Below, piece by piece: positions 29,201 through 36,931 of a stretch of DNA of 64,000 nt. A program made the translations under genes and the position numbers. The DNA lies in contig NZ_LKAJ02000001.1 in assembly GCF_001431295.2 (NCBI RefSeq), forward strand, positions 2,728,001 through 2,792,000, in the 5' to 3' direction. Position 1 is the stretch's first letter. Every line of letters begins with the position of its first letter. This stretch comes from Candidatus Berkiella aquae (lineage in GTDB: Bacteria > Pseudomonadota > Gammaproteobacteria > Berkiellales > Berkiellaceae). The notes under the pieces were generated by a model that saw only the letters and a list, made by a program, of their open reading frames with translations, searched no databases and had not been told where the DNA came from.

Positions 29201-29609
29201 GGTAATGAATGATTTTATTAATGACTTAGTTCATGCCAAAACTATTTTAGAGAAATTTCATGGCAAGCCTAAATATAAAGAACAAGAACGGCACAGTTTA
29301 AAATTAATCTTAAAGCAACTCAATGAAGCCAATACCGCTCATGCTACGACCATGCATGATCCAGCATTTAACATCTCTTTCCGTGAGTATGACAAGTTTT
29401 ATGCAGTATCAACACTTGATTATGTTGCTCGCAGCTTAAAAGATAATCCTGGCATTGTCACTATTGAGCGATTATTAAATGAAACATCAAAGAATTGGCC
29501 AGAAGGAAAAGAGCTCTTAACCAATTTAAAAGCAACGCTCTCACAAGGTGCTACCCTTTCCCAAGAAGAAAAAATGGATGCAAGGACAACGTATAACCCA
29601 AGAAGATAA
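26211..29609 (+). CDS. RasGEF (Cdc25-homology) domain effector, LegG2-like
   Basis: 1132 residues, ribosome site ACGGAG. Residues about 434-660 carry a Cdc25-type Ras guanine-nucleotide exchange domain in canonical order: LDIDQFLEHELL; FMRYADALTHAIADDIVS (about 500-516); the NTTSV-F-R strip after MAIYGAF (548-561; SCR2-like); LNPTDADLKNLRALM; and IPYMGMFTKDLTFTDDG at about 604-621 followed by DRLDNGDINANKL (SCR3). Such domains catalyse GDP release from Ras-family GTPases and are eukaryotic; the L. pneumophila effector LegG2 is a known bacterial case. The flanks are long helical Lys/Glu/Gln-rich regions (coiled coil about 820-900) and a C-terminal helical domain after a Pro/Thr linker. No signal peptide; ends YNPRR. 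Operon with the next gene (18 bases). Confidence 0.85.
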   Translation: MDHNAKSIQRALARFRFIAPITNTNQAVFGDITDILRARVSNDPLTALNELSDVYNQLLQQPKKRGVQRLISNKTSGMKWSENATEATAQQQLVLHALQTLYKQKLDAYLKSIHENAEHDKNAAVEALRKNHGKILNQRPNPQENLAGLMSTMLQAIKPQVLMPTTVQHAPTNSNVQWQAPDKEARIKMNIIKAFEKEHAGKVKKRDEYVAALNRKDPQYAYMDQKAIEQLNAAITGNMKKMNEFTADPNPQVRKAAIEALTEAGLLGKVEDNFLHQLLSGFKNPEKLKENETIEYSPEDIAAYAHSLLTVMKPEEIFQAINQLYQKTTLASRKEQILNNAMILLHELILVDNMQNFFPNFSQELPKDNLTAQAFNGLIHTIKQDATITPELKSLAAAFEQNIKSASDLAAGLKENNQQQINALLSPLKGVTPLDIDQFLEHELLDETVSRKRLDEVAKVIASDFKKIGMAHLVNVKSSDLYRQAWSKADRKEQTNILAFMRYADALTHAIADDIVSAKTIQHQQRIALFYCKVLEESIRTHDYSTAMAIYGAFNTTSVFRQTHLHENKEIAAILDRSKNVLNPTDADLKNLRALMNDHKDEIVIPYMGMFTKDLTFTDDGSKDRLDNGDINANKLNVLSRIYQRFEHLTKQVKKQKPTGQQSSIRERVNRFKVDEDVAHHRSMSFRARTILLSDNMPLGELLAKFPAQAVPVYLEVKIKKDEKESVLLNKKAYKFIIKQIIKNAHQANEVDKAAAYNLINNIAKVAEKNNLDTKRLNKLIEAARVITEVDADTQNTIDFVKNATDKYHQTTSLQAELKEHGNHDAAKPLAIKAEEIKDKLTKATTNPDKQISELAKKALVLVDLMANIPTLSEKYQSLKTEFTTMQHGPDSLKRKISIQDQMDNIEEQLRKAAKHSDPRIRTLAENALTAHKISEQKVARFPSKAPQKAQVDKRKAMLISPHRPLPLSEAVPVTVVTPDASATPTQKPPSNNTNEKVMNDFINDLVHAKTILEKFHGKPKYKEQERHSLKLILKQLNEANTAHATTMHDPAFNISFREYDKFYAVSTLDYVARSLKDNPGIVTIERLLNETSKNWPEGKELLTNLKATLSQGATLSQEEKMDARTTYNPRR

Positions 29610-29627
29610 GACGAATGAGGAGGATTT

Positions 29628-30038
29628 ATGCACTTAGGTCCATATGATAAACGTAAACAAGAAACAGAGGATGAAATTAAGGAGCTTAAAGAAAAAAAGC
29701 TCGTAACCAATGCAAAAACCAGTTTAAAAGCACAAGAAACAAAAAAGCAAATCGCTGAAAAAGCAAAAGCAAAAAAAGAGAAACAACAAGCCAAGGCAAA
29801 AAAACGCAAAGAAATGCTGATTAATGCCAGTGATTTTCAACATCACAATGACCATTCCAATATAGAAGAAAATGAAAGCACTATTAAACGCGCAGCCATC
29901 ACTGTAGAACATACCATGAAAATTGAGAAAGAGAAGCTAGCACGTGAAATGAAGGCCTTGCAAAAGGATAAACATGTTAGCAAAGGAATACAACATCATC
30001 ATAGTGACGGTTCACGTAAAAGAAAGCGAGATCAATAA
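29628..30038 (+). CDS. Very basic coiled-coil protein with NLS-like clusters
   Basis: 136 residues, strong GAGGAGG ribosome site, 18 bases after the RasGEF gene. A single charged coiled coil (10-65) is followed by a basic cluster AKAKKRKEM, a His-rich linker (QHHNDHSN), a second helix and the tail GSRKRKRDQ. The two Lys/Arg clusters look like a bipartite or monopartite nuclear localisation signal in a eukaryotic cell, or DNA/RNA binding. No known family. Co-transcribed with the RasGEF gene, so it may act as its partner or chaperone; this is inference. Confidence 0.55.
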   Translation: MHLGPYDKRKQETEDEIKELKEKKLVTNAKTSLKAQETKKQIAEKAKAKKEKQQAKAKKRKEMLINASDFQHHNDHSNIEENESTIKRAAITVEHTMKIEKEKLAREMKALQKDKHVSKGIQHHHSDGSRKRKRDQ

Positions 30039-30062
30039 AGGCTTCATATTCATGAAAGAACG

Positions 30063-32792
30063 CTAGTGGGTTAATTTTCTTTTTGGCTGGTCTGCCTTTT
30101 GACTTGATAATTCCGTTTGGGCACGCTGTCTTTCAAAGTGCCCCTCACCAGCTTGTGTTGGCGAATCAAATAGGACTGCACTTTTTCTCTGTTCAACATT
30201 GCGCTTGGCTGTGGACACATTTGCTGCAGCACTATCGGTGGATGGTGCAAGAGAAGAAGGATTAACTTGTATAACACTTTGCACAGAGGTCCTTGCTTCT
30301 TTTTCTTTTGAACGAAATGGTTTAGAGACAAAATTAATCATTTTTTGCAGATTACTGCGGGGTAATTCATTGGGATTCATCCCTGCAGCAATTAAACCTT
30401 TATTTCGTTGGAAAGCAACCCCACCAGGAATTGTCAAATAAAACGCCTTACTGAGATGTTGACGATCTCCTTTTAGTAGCCCTGCTTCTAAATGGCGTAA
30501 AAAATACCCAAAATTATCACCACGGCTCGGTTTATGTTTAAGATTTTTCATATCCAAAACAATCTCATTTTCCTTTTTGTTAATAGGCGGTGATTTTAAT
30601 TTGTCTAAAACATGTTTTGCAATTTCGATTGAGCGAGGATCATTACCATTAGCTTTTGTTTGTAAATATCTGACAAGAGGATCCCATTTGTGAATATTAG
30701 AGGAATCTTTATGTTTTTCAATATACTCATCAATGCTGGAAAAGCGATCATACGTTGTGAAGGCTTTAAATACTTTTTGATTGTCAATATCCTTATATTT
30801 TAAAATATCGTTTTCTTGTGGCGTAAGTTCTTCACCCTTATCTTTTTTCTGTTGCAGTTGATTTGCATCATCTTTTAGCGCCATCATAATGGCATCGGCC
30901 CCACGTTTCGTATTGGTATAAGTACAATTACCTTGTTTTTGTCCTTGTAGCCTTCGTTCATACAGTAATTTGGGGCCAAGGGCTTTAAGTTCATCGAGAT
31001 CTAAACTGGCAGACATATCTGATTTCCGATTTTTGGTGCTTAACGTTTCAATCAAACTCGCTAATTTGGTACCATCCAATTCTCCATTAGCATTTCTGGG
31101 TAGTTTAGAAACATCGATTTGATAACATCTGACACTAGGCACTAAAGTACCGCCACCTTTATTGGAAACATATATTTTATCTTTATACATCACAATATTA
31201 GCAATATGACCTGGCCAATGACACGGGATTAAAATAGGCTGATTATTTTTATAACGATTTGCTTGTGCCGTATAAGTGTCGGTGTCAAATGTTTTATCCA
31301 TATTTTTATACGTATCAGCAACGATTTGCAAAGCTTGTTTTTCTGCCTGAGTAAACTGAGCTGTGACATGAGGTATAGGCTCTCCCTTTTGAACCAGCGC
31401 ATTCAAATCACTGACACGCGTATTAATACTTAACATGGTATGATAGACGCTGAACCCTTCATAAGCGATTGCCTTTCTTTTTTTACCGTCGACCTCATAG
31501 TCAAACTTTCCAACAAAACCAAGTCGATGTCCAAGCATAATGGTATTTGCAATTTCCTTGGTTGCTGAACGCTCTTCGCGAAGTTTTTTTAAGAATGCTG
31601 CACGCTGTTCTAACAGTGGGTTCAGCTTATCAAAGGGAGGAATATGTTTAGGGTCAAATATACTCGTTAGGAGTGTTTGCTGTTCTTCTTGATTTTTTTG
31701 CAAAAACTCAGCAGGATTGGCAATGATTGCATAAAATTTATCCATGTTTTCAAATATGACATTTTGATTCAATCGAGATAAATTTGCTAATTCATCTCTC
31801 AATGTTTTTAATTGATTATCTATTTCTTCTTTCTGTACTTGGCCATCAGCTGATAATTCTGCCTGACGTTTTGCAATTTCTACTTCTTTTGCTTTTATAT
31901 CCTCATCGAGACTTCGATAAACTTTAGTGCGATATGGATTTCCATCTTCATCCGTTTTTTTATCCGCGAGTGCAAGAATGCTGTCGCGATGAAACTGAGT
32001 TTCTAGATTATCGATAGTAAATCTTCCTCCAGGACCATCTCGGTTTACTATTCTAGCTCTTTCGGTTGAAGCTTCTTCAACATAGGCACGGGTTTTTCCT
32101 TTGTTAGGATATATAAATAAATCTTGAAATTTATTTTCTCCTTCGTTGCCGCCTGCATTGGCTGACTTTTCATTTCCTGGAATCTTTTTATGAGATTCAA
32201 GCAATTCCAAGCCTGCACCTAATTTGACCAAGGGGGTAATAAGACCCAATTCGTTGGTAATCATCGCTTGTTGGATGGGCGTGATGCCTTCTCGGCTTTG
32301 CACATGAATATCAATTCCGTTTTGTGCCATTAATTGATCAAAATATTCAACTGCTCCTACACCTTTATTTTTTAAACTGTTGGCAGCACTATGAATAGCA
32401 TAATGAATCGGTGCGTATCCAGCAGAATCCAGCTGATTCAGGTTTGCACCATTGCCGACCAGAAATTCAAGGTAATCTTGTGCGTCATTGCCAGGTAACA
32501 CACCTGGGTCAAGAGAAGATAATGCGGTTAGTGGCGTTCTTCCTTTGTAGGGACCAGAACCTTCATAGAAACAATTTAATGCGGCTTGCTTCTCTTGATC
32601 GCTACCCAGTTGAGATATTTCTCTGCTAATCTCAGTCAGTTTGCTTTTTATTGCTTGAACTTGGTTCGTTTTTTCAGCTATTATTTCTGCTGAACTTTGG
32701 GCTTTTTCTAAAGCATTAACTTCACGATATCCTGCTTCAAGCTTTTCAAGCTGAGTTATCCACTCATTTCCAAGCTTTTTAGGATCTACCAT
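30063..32792 (-). CDS. Ankyrin-repeat protein with His...NCTYTN cysteine-protease-like domain
   Basis: 909 residues, ribosome site GAGGGAG. An N-terminal coiled coil (1-55) precedes two or three ankyrin repeats (about 75-200; GYAPIHYAIHSAANSL, GITPIQQAMITNELGLITPL). A long central helical region follows, then a domain at about 515-640: P-C-H525-W-P-G-H529-I-A-N-I-V-M-Y, the strand KIYVSNKGGG, and G-N-C623-T-Y-T-N. The same His / Y-x-x-N-(K/R)-G / NCT-[YF]-x-N order occurs in the 42097 protein, suggesting a permuted papain-like Cys/His fold. The C-terminus (750-909) is polar and basic, ending PKRKLTH. No signal peptide; strong effector candidate, activity unproven. Confidence 0.65.
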   Translation of the reverse strand: MVDPKKLGNEWITQLEKLEAGYREVNALEKAQSSAEIIAEKTNQVQAIKSKLTEISREISQLGSDQEKQAALNCFYEGSGPYKGRTPLTALSSLDPGVLPGNDAQDYLEFLVGNGANLNQLDSAGYAPIHYAIHSAANSLKNKGVGAVEYFDQLMAQNGIDIHVQSREGITPIQQAMITNELGLITPLVKLGAGLELLESHKKIPGNEKSANAGGNEGENKFQDLFIYPNKGKTRAYVEEASTERARIVNRDGPGGRFTIDNLETQFHRDSILALADKKTDEDGNPYRTKVYRSLDEDIKAKEVEIAKRQAELSADGQVQKEEIDNQLKTLRDELANLSRLNQNVIFENMDKFYAIIANPAEFLQKNQEEQQTLLTSIFDPKHIPPFDKLNPLLEQRAAFLKKLREERSATKEIANTIMLGHRLGFVGKFDYEVDGKKRKAIAYEGFSVYHTMLSINTRVSDLNALVQKGEPIPHVTAQFTQAEKQALQIVADTYKNMDKTFDTDTYTAQANRYKNNQPILIPCHWPGHIANIVMYKDKIYVSNKGGGTLVPSVRCYQIDVSKLPRNANGELDGTKLASLIETLSTKNRKSDMSASLDLDELKALGPKLLYERRLQGQKQGNCTYTNTKRGADAIMMALKDDANQLQQKKDKGEELTPQENDILKYKDIDNQKVFKAFTTYDRFSSIDEYIEKHKDSSNIHKWDPLVRYLQTKANGNDPRSIEIAKHVLDKLKSPPINKKENEIVLDMKNLKHKPSRGDNFGYFLRHLEAGLLKGDRQHLSKAFYLTIPGGVAFQRNKGLIAAGMNPNELPRSNLQKMINFVSKPFRSKEKEARTSVQSVIQVNPSSLAPSTDSAAANVSTAKRNVEQRKSAVLFDSPTQAGEGHFERQRAQTELSSQKADQPKRKLTH

Positions 32793-32943
32793 AAATTCTA
32801 ACTCCCTCTATAATTTTAAAATTGTGGAAGCTATAATACTATTTATGCCTAAAATAACTGTATTACGCAATTAAATTAAGCGTGCAACATCAACGTAATA
32901 AAGAATTAACGGCTTAAATTATTGAATATAAGGAGAAGGTATA

Positions 32944-33273
32944 ATGAAAGGTGGTAGCTCAGATGAAATGCCCAATCTTGAGAAATACGAACCTGGGCTT
33001 CGTCAAAAATTTGATGAAATTATACAAGCAACGACACCAGAACTTCCCGAAAACGTCGCATATGCAAAAGACTTATTAAAAAAATTAACTGGTAATGAGC
33101 CCTACTTATTCAGTCAATACAAAGAAGACGTCGCAAAAATTGAGGCTAAGCAAAGGCAATTACGCAGACAGGGGTATTTCATTGATAGCAATCCGCCCTC
33201 TACACCTCAGAAAAAAGAACCTACTCCAGAACGACCACCCAAACGAAAAGGGCCCGGTTGCACCATCTCATAA
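32944..33273 (+). CDS. Small helical-module protein with C-terminal CaaX box (CTIS)
   Basis: 109 residues, ribosome site AAGGAGAAGG. Residues 19-62 hold the helical module shared with 12786, 13181 and 35834 (F23, I26, I27 then 33 residues on F56-x2-Y59-K60). A Pro/Lys/Arg-rich linker (STPQKKEPTPERPPKRKGPG) leads to the last four residues C-T-I-S, a classical CaaX farnesylation box preceded by basic residues. Bacteria do not prenylate, but Legionella effectors with CaaX ends are lipidated by host enzymes. This protein probably works on a host membrane. It is divergent from the ankyrin gene and convergent with the phosphatase gene. Confidence 0.65.
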   Translation: MKGGSSDEMPNLEKYEPGLRQKFDEIIQATTPELPENVAYAKDLLKKLTGNEPYLFSQYKEDVAKIEAKQRQLRRQGYFIDSNPPSTPQKKEPTPERPPKRKGPGCTIS

Positions 33274-33309
33274 CGATAAAAATGCAGTTTTCAATCGGAG
33301 TCTATATTT

Positions 33310-35736
33310 CTATAATTTATTTGATTTGCGACGAGACTTGCTTGGTTCATCGCCTTTAGTAGGCGTTTTGGGTTGCTCTTCTTTATGTGGCTCCTTCCAA
33401 GCCGACGGTAAATAGCTAGCTGAGCGTGCCAATACCGACCTTTCATTCTGGCCATTTGAGACTTTGTGCCGTTTACTTATTTCAGGCTGAGGTATTCCAC
33501 TCTCTAGCTCTCTTACAGGCTCTCTTGCCGTAGCGGCTTGATTAATTCTGGAAGTAGCTAAATTTGCTTTGCTGTGAACCGGATCGCCACCAATGATTTT
33601 ATTCAACGCTTGCTGTAATTTTTCTTTCCAGCTAAGGCCTATTTTGGTGGATTCTTTAACAATGTTTGCCATCTTCTTATCGGTATAATAGCTGACCGTT
33701 GGCATTTCAAAATCAGGATCGGATACTTTTAATCCTGGGCAATCATCATTTTCTTGATTGGTTCTTCTATTGGGTGCACAAGTATGCACATCAGGCATGA
33801 GTTCATGAAATTTCACATGATCATCAGCATTATCCCAACGTGGTGCATGACCGTGTTTTTCTATAAATATACAAAATGCTTCAATATGTTCATTTAATAA
33901 GCCCGTTCTATCTTCGCCGCTTTTACAAAACCATTCCGTAAATTGATCCATGTGCGAGGCAAGCATGGCAAATCGTGCTTGAAAACGATAATTCGATTTA
34001 TTTAAAAAATCAATTTCCTTTTGCATCGCATCGGCTTGATCTCGCAATGCAATTTTTTCTTCTAGATCAGAGGTTTTTGCAATTTTCTTGAGAATTTTGT
34101 TTTTTTCACTGGTTTTACGTTTTACATCGATAAACCGCTTTAAGCCAGGTTGGGGCTGGTTATAATATATATCCAATGCATCAACAAAAATTTGCATTTT
34201 CTGAAAATCTTTATTGTCCTTATATCTACCGGTTTCTTGCAATTGATTAAGCACGAGTTTTAAATCATTTGCTCTATTTTTATAAACGTTTTCACGGCCT
34301 TTTGCTAATGCTTGATGTAATTTATCTAATTTTTTTTCTTCTTTATCAATAATCTTTAATGCATTGGATCTTTCCTTTTTAATTGCCTTTAGATCTCCTG
34401 TAAAATTAGGATCAGATAATGCTTCATTGCAACGCTCTAATTTTGCATAGGCTTCATGTAGCGGTTGATGATTAAAGGCCGCAATTTTTTCTTTATTGTC
34501 TCTAATCCCTGGTAAACTTTCCATTTCTTCAAACCTCTTGGCTACCCGTTTTAATTGAGTATCCGTCAACTCAGGAAAGGTCTTGGTTACATTATTAATC
34601 AGTTGATCCAATCCACGATTATTAACGCGTTGTACTAATTGACGAGCCGCTGGTGTCCCTATGCCTCTTACTGCATTCACACCAATACTCATGAAGGTTG
34701 AATTTAGTTGCACTTTCAGTGGTTTGCCATCTGGGCCTTGAATATCAAGGGTAATGGGTCTCCCTTGCAGTGACCAATAGGCTAAGCGTGAATCATCCAC
34801 TTGGCGATATTGTTTCATACCATCGACCAAATCGCCTTTCATCACCGGTGAAAGTAAGCTCATTGAAGAAATATCTAATATTAAGGGATCGGTTAAATTT
34901 TCACCTTTTGAAATTTTTTCAAGGGCAGCCAAGGTCATCATCTGTTTCACATTTTGTAGTGTTCGATGTTGCCTTTGTGCATCATTGTTTATTTTTAAAA
35001 CGGAAGGAGAACCATGTCGATGACCCGCAAAAACGGTTTTATCATTGATTTTTACTTCAGTGCGCACGGCATTGGCTTGGCCAACTTGGCGGCCATCACG
35101 AATGGTACTGGGGTTGGTATAAGGCCTGCCTTTAGGTGCTTCTGTCTTATGTACCTGTTGATATAGCTTTTCTTGCTCGCTGGTTAACCAGCCTTCAGGA
35201 ATATGTGAACTGGTGACCGTTAATCCCTGAATATCATAGGTATTGTGTTGTGTTGGCCTTGCCTGTTTAGCCCGCAAATCATCCGCTTTACTATTGATTT
35301 TCTTAATGACTTTAGCAGGATCTTTTTTAGGATCCACCGCAAATGCAAGCAATTGATTGATATGTTGCATTTTTTCAATAGCGCTTCTATAAGTGCTATC
35401 AAATGCTAATTTATATTGCGCTTGTGCTTCGTGAATTTCTAATTGATGGGTTTTATGATAGCCCTTTTCTGCCATTTCTTTAGCAAAACGAAGAAAGTCT
35501 TCTTGTTCTTTTTTTGCTTTTTGAAAGGCAAAAAAATCATCGGGGTGAAAAAGCGCATCAATTTTTCTCTCGAGATCATTTAATTGCTCTTCATCCCCAT
35601 TTAATGCGCGTGCAGCAGCAATACGGTTAAGAGCATAGCGCCTGAACATTTGCGCATCCATGACAGGCGTATTTTTACTCTCTTCATCATTTCGGTAAAT
35701 GATTTCAGAAATTTCTTGATGAGCACCTGGCAACAT
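33310..35736 (-). CDS. SopB/IpgD-like phosphoinositide phosphatase effector
   Basis: 808 residues, ribosome site GGAGGAG. The active-site loop W-F-C604-K-S-G-E-D-R-T-G is the CX5R motif of the SopB/IpgD family (CKSGKDRTG in those), with Cys604 nucleophile and Arg610. Upstream, VFAGHRHGSPS (RHG at 240-242) and ILDISSMSLLSPVMKGDLVDGMKQY then the STFMSIGVNAVRG segment match the family N-terminal conserved blocks. Such enzymes dephosphorylate host PI(4,5)P2 or related lipids after secretion. N-terminal 130 residues and the 440-560 region are coiled coil-like; the C-terminal tail is disordered and basic (SRRKSNKL). No signal peptide. Neighbour of a CaaX protein on each side. Confidence 0.85.
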   Translation of the reverse strand: MLPGAHQEISEIIYRNDEESKNTPVMDAQMFRRYALNRIAAARALNGDEEQLNDLERKIDALFHPDDFFAFQKAKKEQEDFLRFAKEMAEKGYHKTHQLEIHEAQAQYKLAFDSTYRSAIEKMQHINQLLAFAVDPKKDPAKVIKKINSKADDLRAKQARPTQHNTYDIQGLTVTSSHIPEGWLTSEQEKLYQQVHKTEAPKGRPYTNPSTIRDGRQVGQANAVRTEVKINDKTVFAGHRHGSPSVLKINNDAQRQHRTLQNVKQMMTLAALEKISKGENLTDPLILDISSMSLLSPVMKGDLVDGMKQYRQVDDSRLAYWSLQGRPITLDIQGPDGKPLKVQLNSTFMSIGVNAVRGIGTPAARQLVQRVNNRGLDQLINNVTKTFPELTDTQLKRVAKRFEEMESLPGIRDNKEKIAAFNHQPLHEAYAKLERCNEALSDPNFTGDLKAIKKERSNALKIIDKEEKKLDKLHQALAKGRENVYKNRANDLKLVLNQLQETGRYKDNKDFQKMQIFVDALDIYYNQPQPGLKRFIDVKRKTSEKNKILKKIAKTSDLEEKIALRDQADAMQKEIDFLNKSNYRFQARFAMLASHMDQFTEWFCKSGEDRTGLLNEHIEAFCIFIEKHGHAPRWDNADDHVKFHELMPDVHTCAPNRRTNQENDDCPGLKVSDPDFEMPTVSYYTDKKMANIVKESTKIGLSWKEKLQQALNKIIGGDPVHSKANLATSRINQAATAREPVRELESGIPQPEISKRHKVSNGQNERSVLARSASYLPSAWKEPHKEEQPKTPTKGDEPSKSRRKSNKL

Positions 35737-35833
35737 ATCTCCTCCTGCGCTTTAAAATAGTTGCATCCACACCCATCCACTGGGAGGAATACCTATATTA
35801 AAGACAACAAAAGAGGAAACTTAGTTCCTTGTG

Positions 35834-36166
35834 TTATAGGATATGGCACATTCTCTTTTTCTTTTTAGAAGGCATTGTTTCTTCTGGCTCAAGCACAGAA
35901 GGGGCTTCTCCTACTACAGACCTAGTATTCCTCGCTTGAGCATAAGCTGTCGTCATACTTGGCGTAGGCTCTAAGATTTCCATATTAAGGGTATGCTTGT
36001 ACTCTGTGAAGGCATTAATTTGTGCATCTGTTAATTCGTTTTGGAGCTCTTCATAGCGTTGCAAATCATTTTCGCGTTGTGCTTTAAGAATTCTACGAAA
36101 AATATCCAAATCATCAGGTAAAAATGTTTCCAATTTTTTCTGATCTTTCAAGTCTCTTAACATCAT
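35834..36166 (-). CDS. Small helical-module protein with polybasic CaaX tail (KKKKRMCHIL)
   Basis: 110 residues beginning MM; ribosome site AGGAATC. Residues 20-58 carry the helical module (F23, I26, L27, then 30 residues on F53-T-x-Y56-K57). A Pro/Glu/Ser-rich linker ends in S-K-K-K-K-R-M-C-H-I-L, i.e. a Ras-like polybasic stretch with a CaaX box whose last residue (Leu) favours geranylgeranylation. This strongly resembles K-Ras/Rho hypervariable tails and predicts anchoring to the inner leaflet of host membranes after secretion. It lies 97 bases upstream of the phosphatase gene on the same strand, so may be co-expressed with it. Confidence 0.65.
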   Translation of the reverse strand: MMLRDLKDQKKLETFLPDDLDIFRRILKAQRENDLQRYEELQNELTDAQINAFTEYKHTLNMEILEPTPSMTTAYAQARNTRSVVGEAPSVLEPEETMPSKKKKRMCHIL

Positions 36167-36350
36167 TATCTGATTCCTTTTTAAAACAAAATATTTAGGC
36201 AGCTAATTACTTAAAGTTCTTAATAAGGCAAAATATCATCTGAAATGCCCCTCACTATTGACGTCCAACAACTTATCGAATATTCATTAGCAAAAGATTA
36301 AGTTCATCAAAAAACATAGTCAGAAAGCTTTAATGATATAGGAAACGCAA

Positions 36351-36722
36351 ATGAAGAGCATCAGCGCAGGGCTACTCCTACTCCTTTCACTTAACGTATT
36401 GGCAAATGATCTGCAAAATGACCCACAAAATGATCTACAAAACTATTTACCCAGCGACGAAACACAGAATAATGCCAAAGAAGATCTTTCTCAAGACTGC
36501 ATTAAATCGATTGGGCGTTTATATCGCTTCTATTTTCACGAAATTTATCCCAATCCTAAAAATGCAGCTTGTAAAGAGCTTTCAGCAACTTTAGGTCCCA
36601 ACGAGGCAGCGCAAATGCAAATGATTGTGACCGAATTTAAATCGCAATGCCCTGCTGAATTAGTGACTAAAATCAACGGTTCTTTCCGTGAATTACAAAA
36701 AGAACGAGATAGCGCCGCATAG
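36351..36722 (+). CDS. Small exported protein
   Basis: 123 residues with signal peptide (MKSISAGLLLLLSLNVLA, cleavage after LA at 18). The mature N-terminus has short Asn/Gln repeats (NDLQNDPQNDLQN), followed by a compact domain with three Cys (DCIKSIGRLY, NAACKEL, KSQCPAEL). Ends with a helical charged tail. Ribosome site GGAAACG. Periplasmic; function not recognised. Confidence 0.6.
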   Translation: MKSISAGLLLLLSLNVLANDLQNDPQNDLQNYLPSDETQNNAKEDLSQDCIKSIGRLYRFYFHEIYPNPKNAACKELSATLGPNEAAQMQMIVTEFKSQCPAELVTKINGSFRELQKERDSAA

Positions 36723-36819
36723 TAAAAGTGTTTTTTTACCCACAGCAGATGACTTGCCCCCTCAAGGGTACCTGGTCGGGTAGGCCTCCAATTCAGCTGC
36801 TTCTAAAGCAAAAATAATA

Positions 36820-36920
36820 TTTTTGCGTTCAGCCAAAGCACAGGTTGTTTGAGCAGCGCAGTTTACTTAATCGTAAATGAGCAGCGCAAAACAACCTGTA
36901 ACGCAGGATCAACGCAAAAA
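36820..36920. repeat. Nested inverted repeat, about 100 bp
   Basis: Outer arms TTTTTGCGTT (36820-36829) and AACGCAAAAA (36911-36920); inner arms ACAGGTTGTTT (36840-36850) and AAACAACCTGT (36889-36899). A direct copy of GAGCAGCGCA lies in each half. The RNA would fold into a long interrupted stem between a plus-strand gene end and a minus-strand gene end. It could be a bidirectional terminator, a small RNA, or an interspersed intergenic repeat element; one copy cannot decide. Confidence 0.5.
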
Positions 36921-36931
36921 GAGTGTTTTGG

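Noticed and set aside
29420..29809. 129-residue Phe/Ser/Leu-rich minus-strand frame
   Set aside because: Mirror of Lys/Glu-rich coding DNA; typical antisense artefact.
36820..36920. Insertion sequence remnant
   Set aside because: No transposase or target duplication; kept as an inverted repeat of unknown role.
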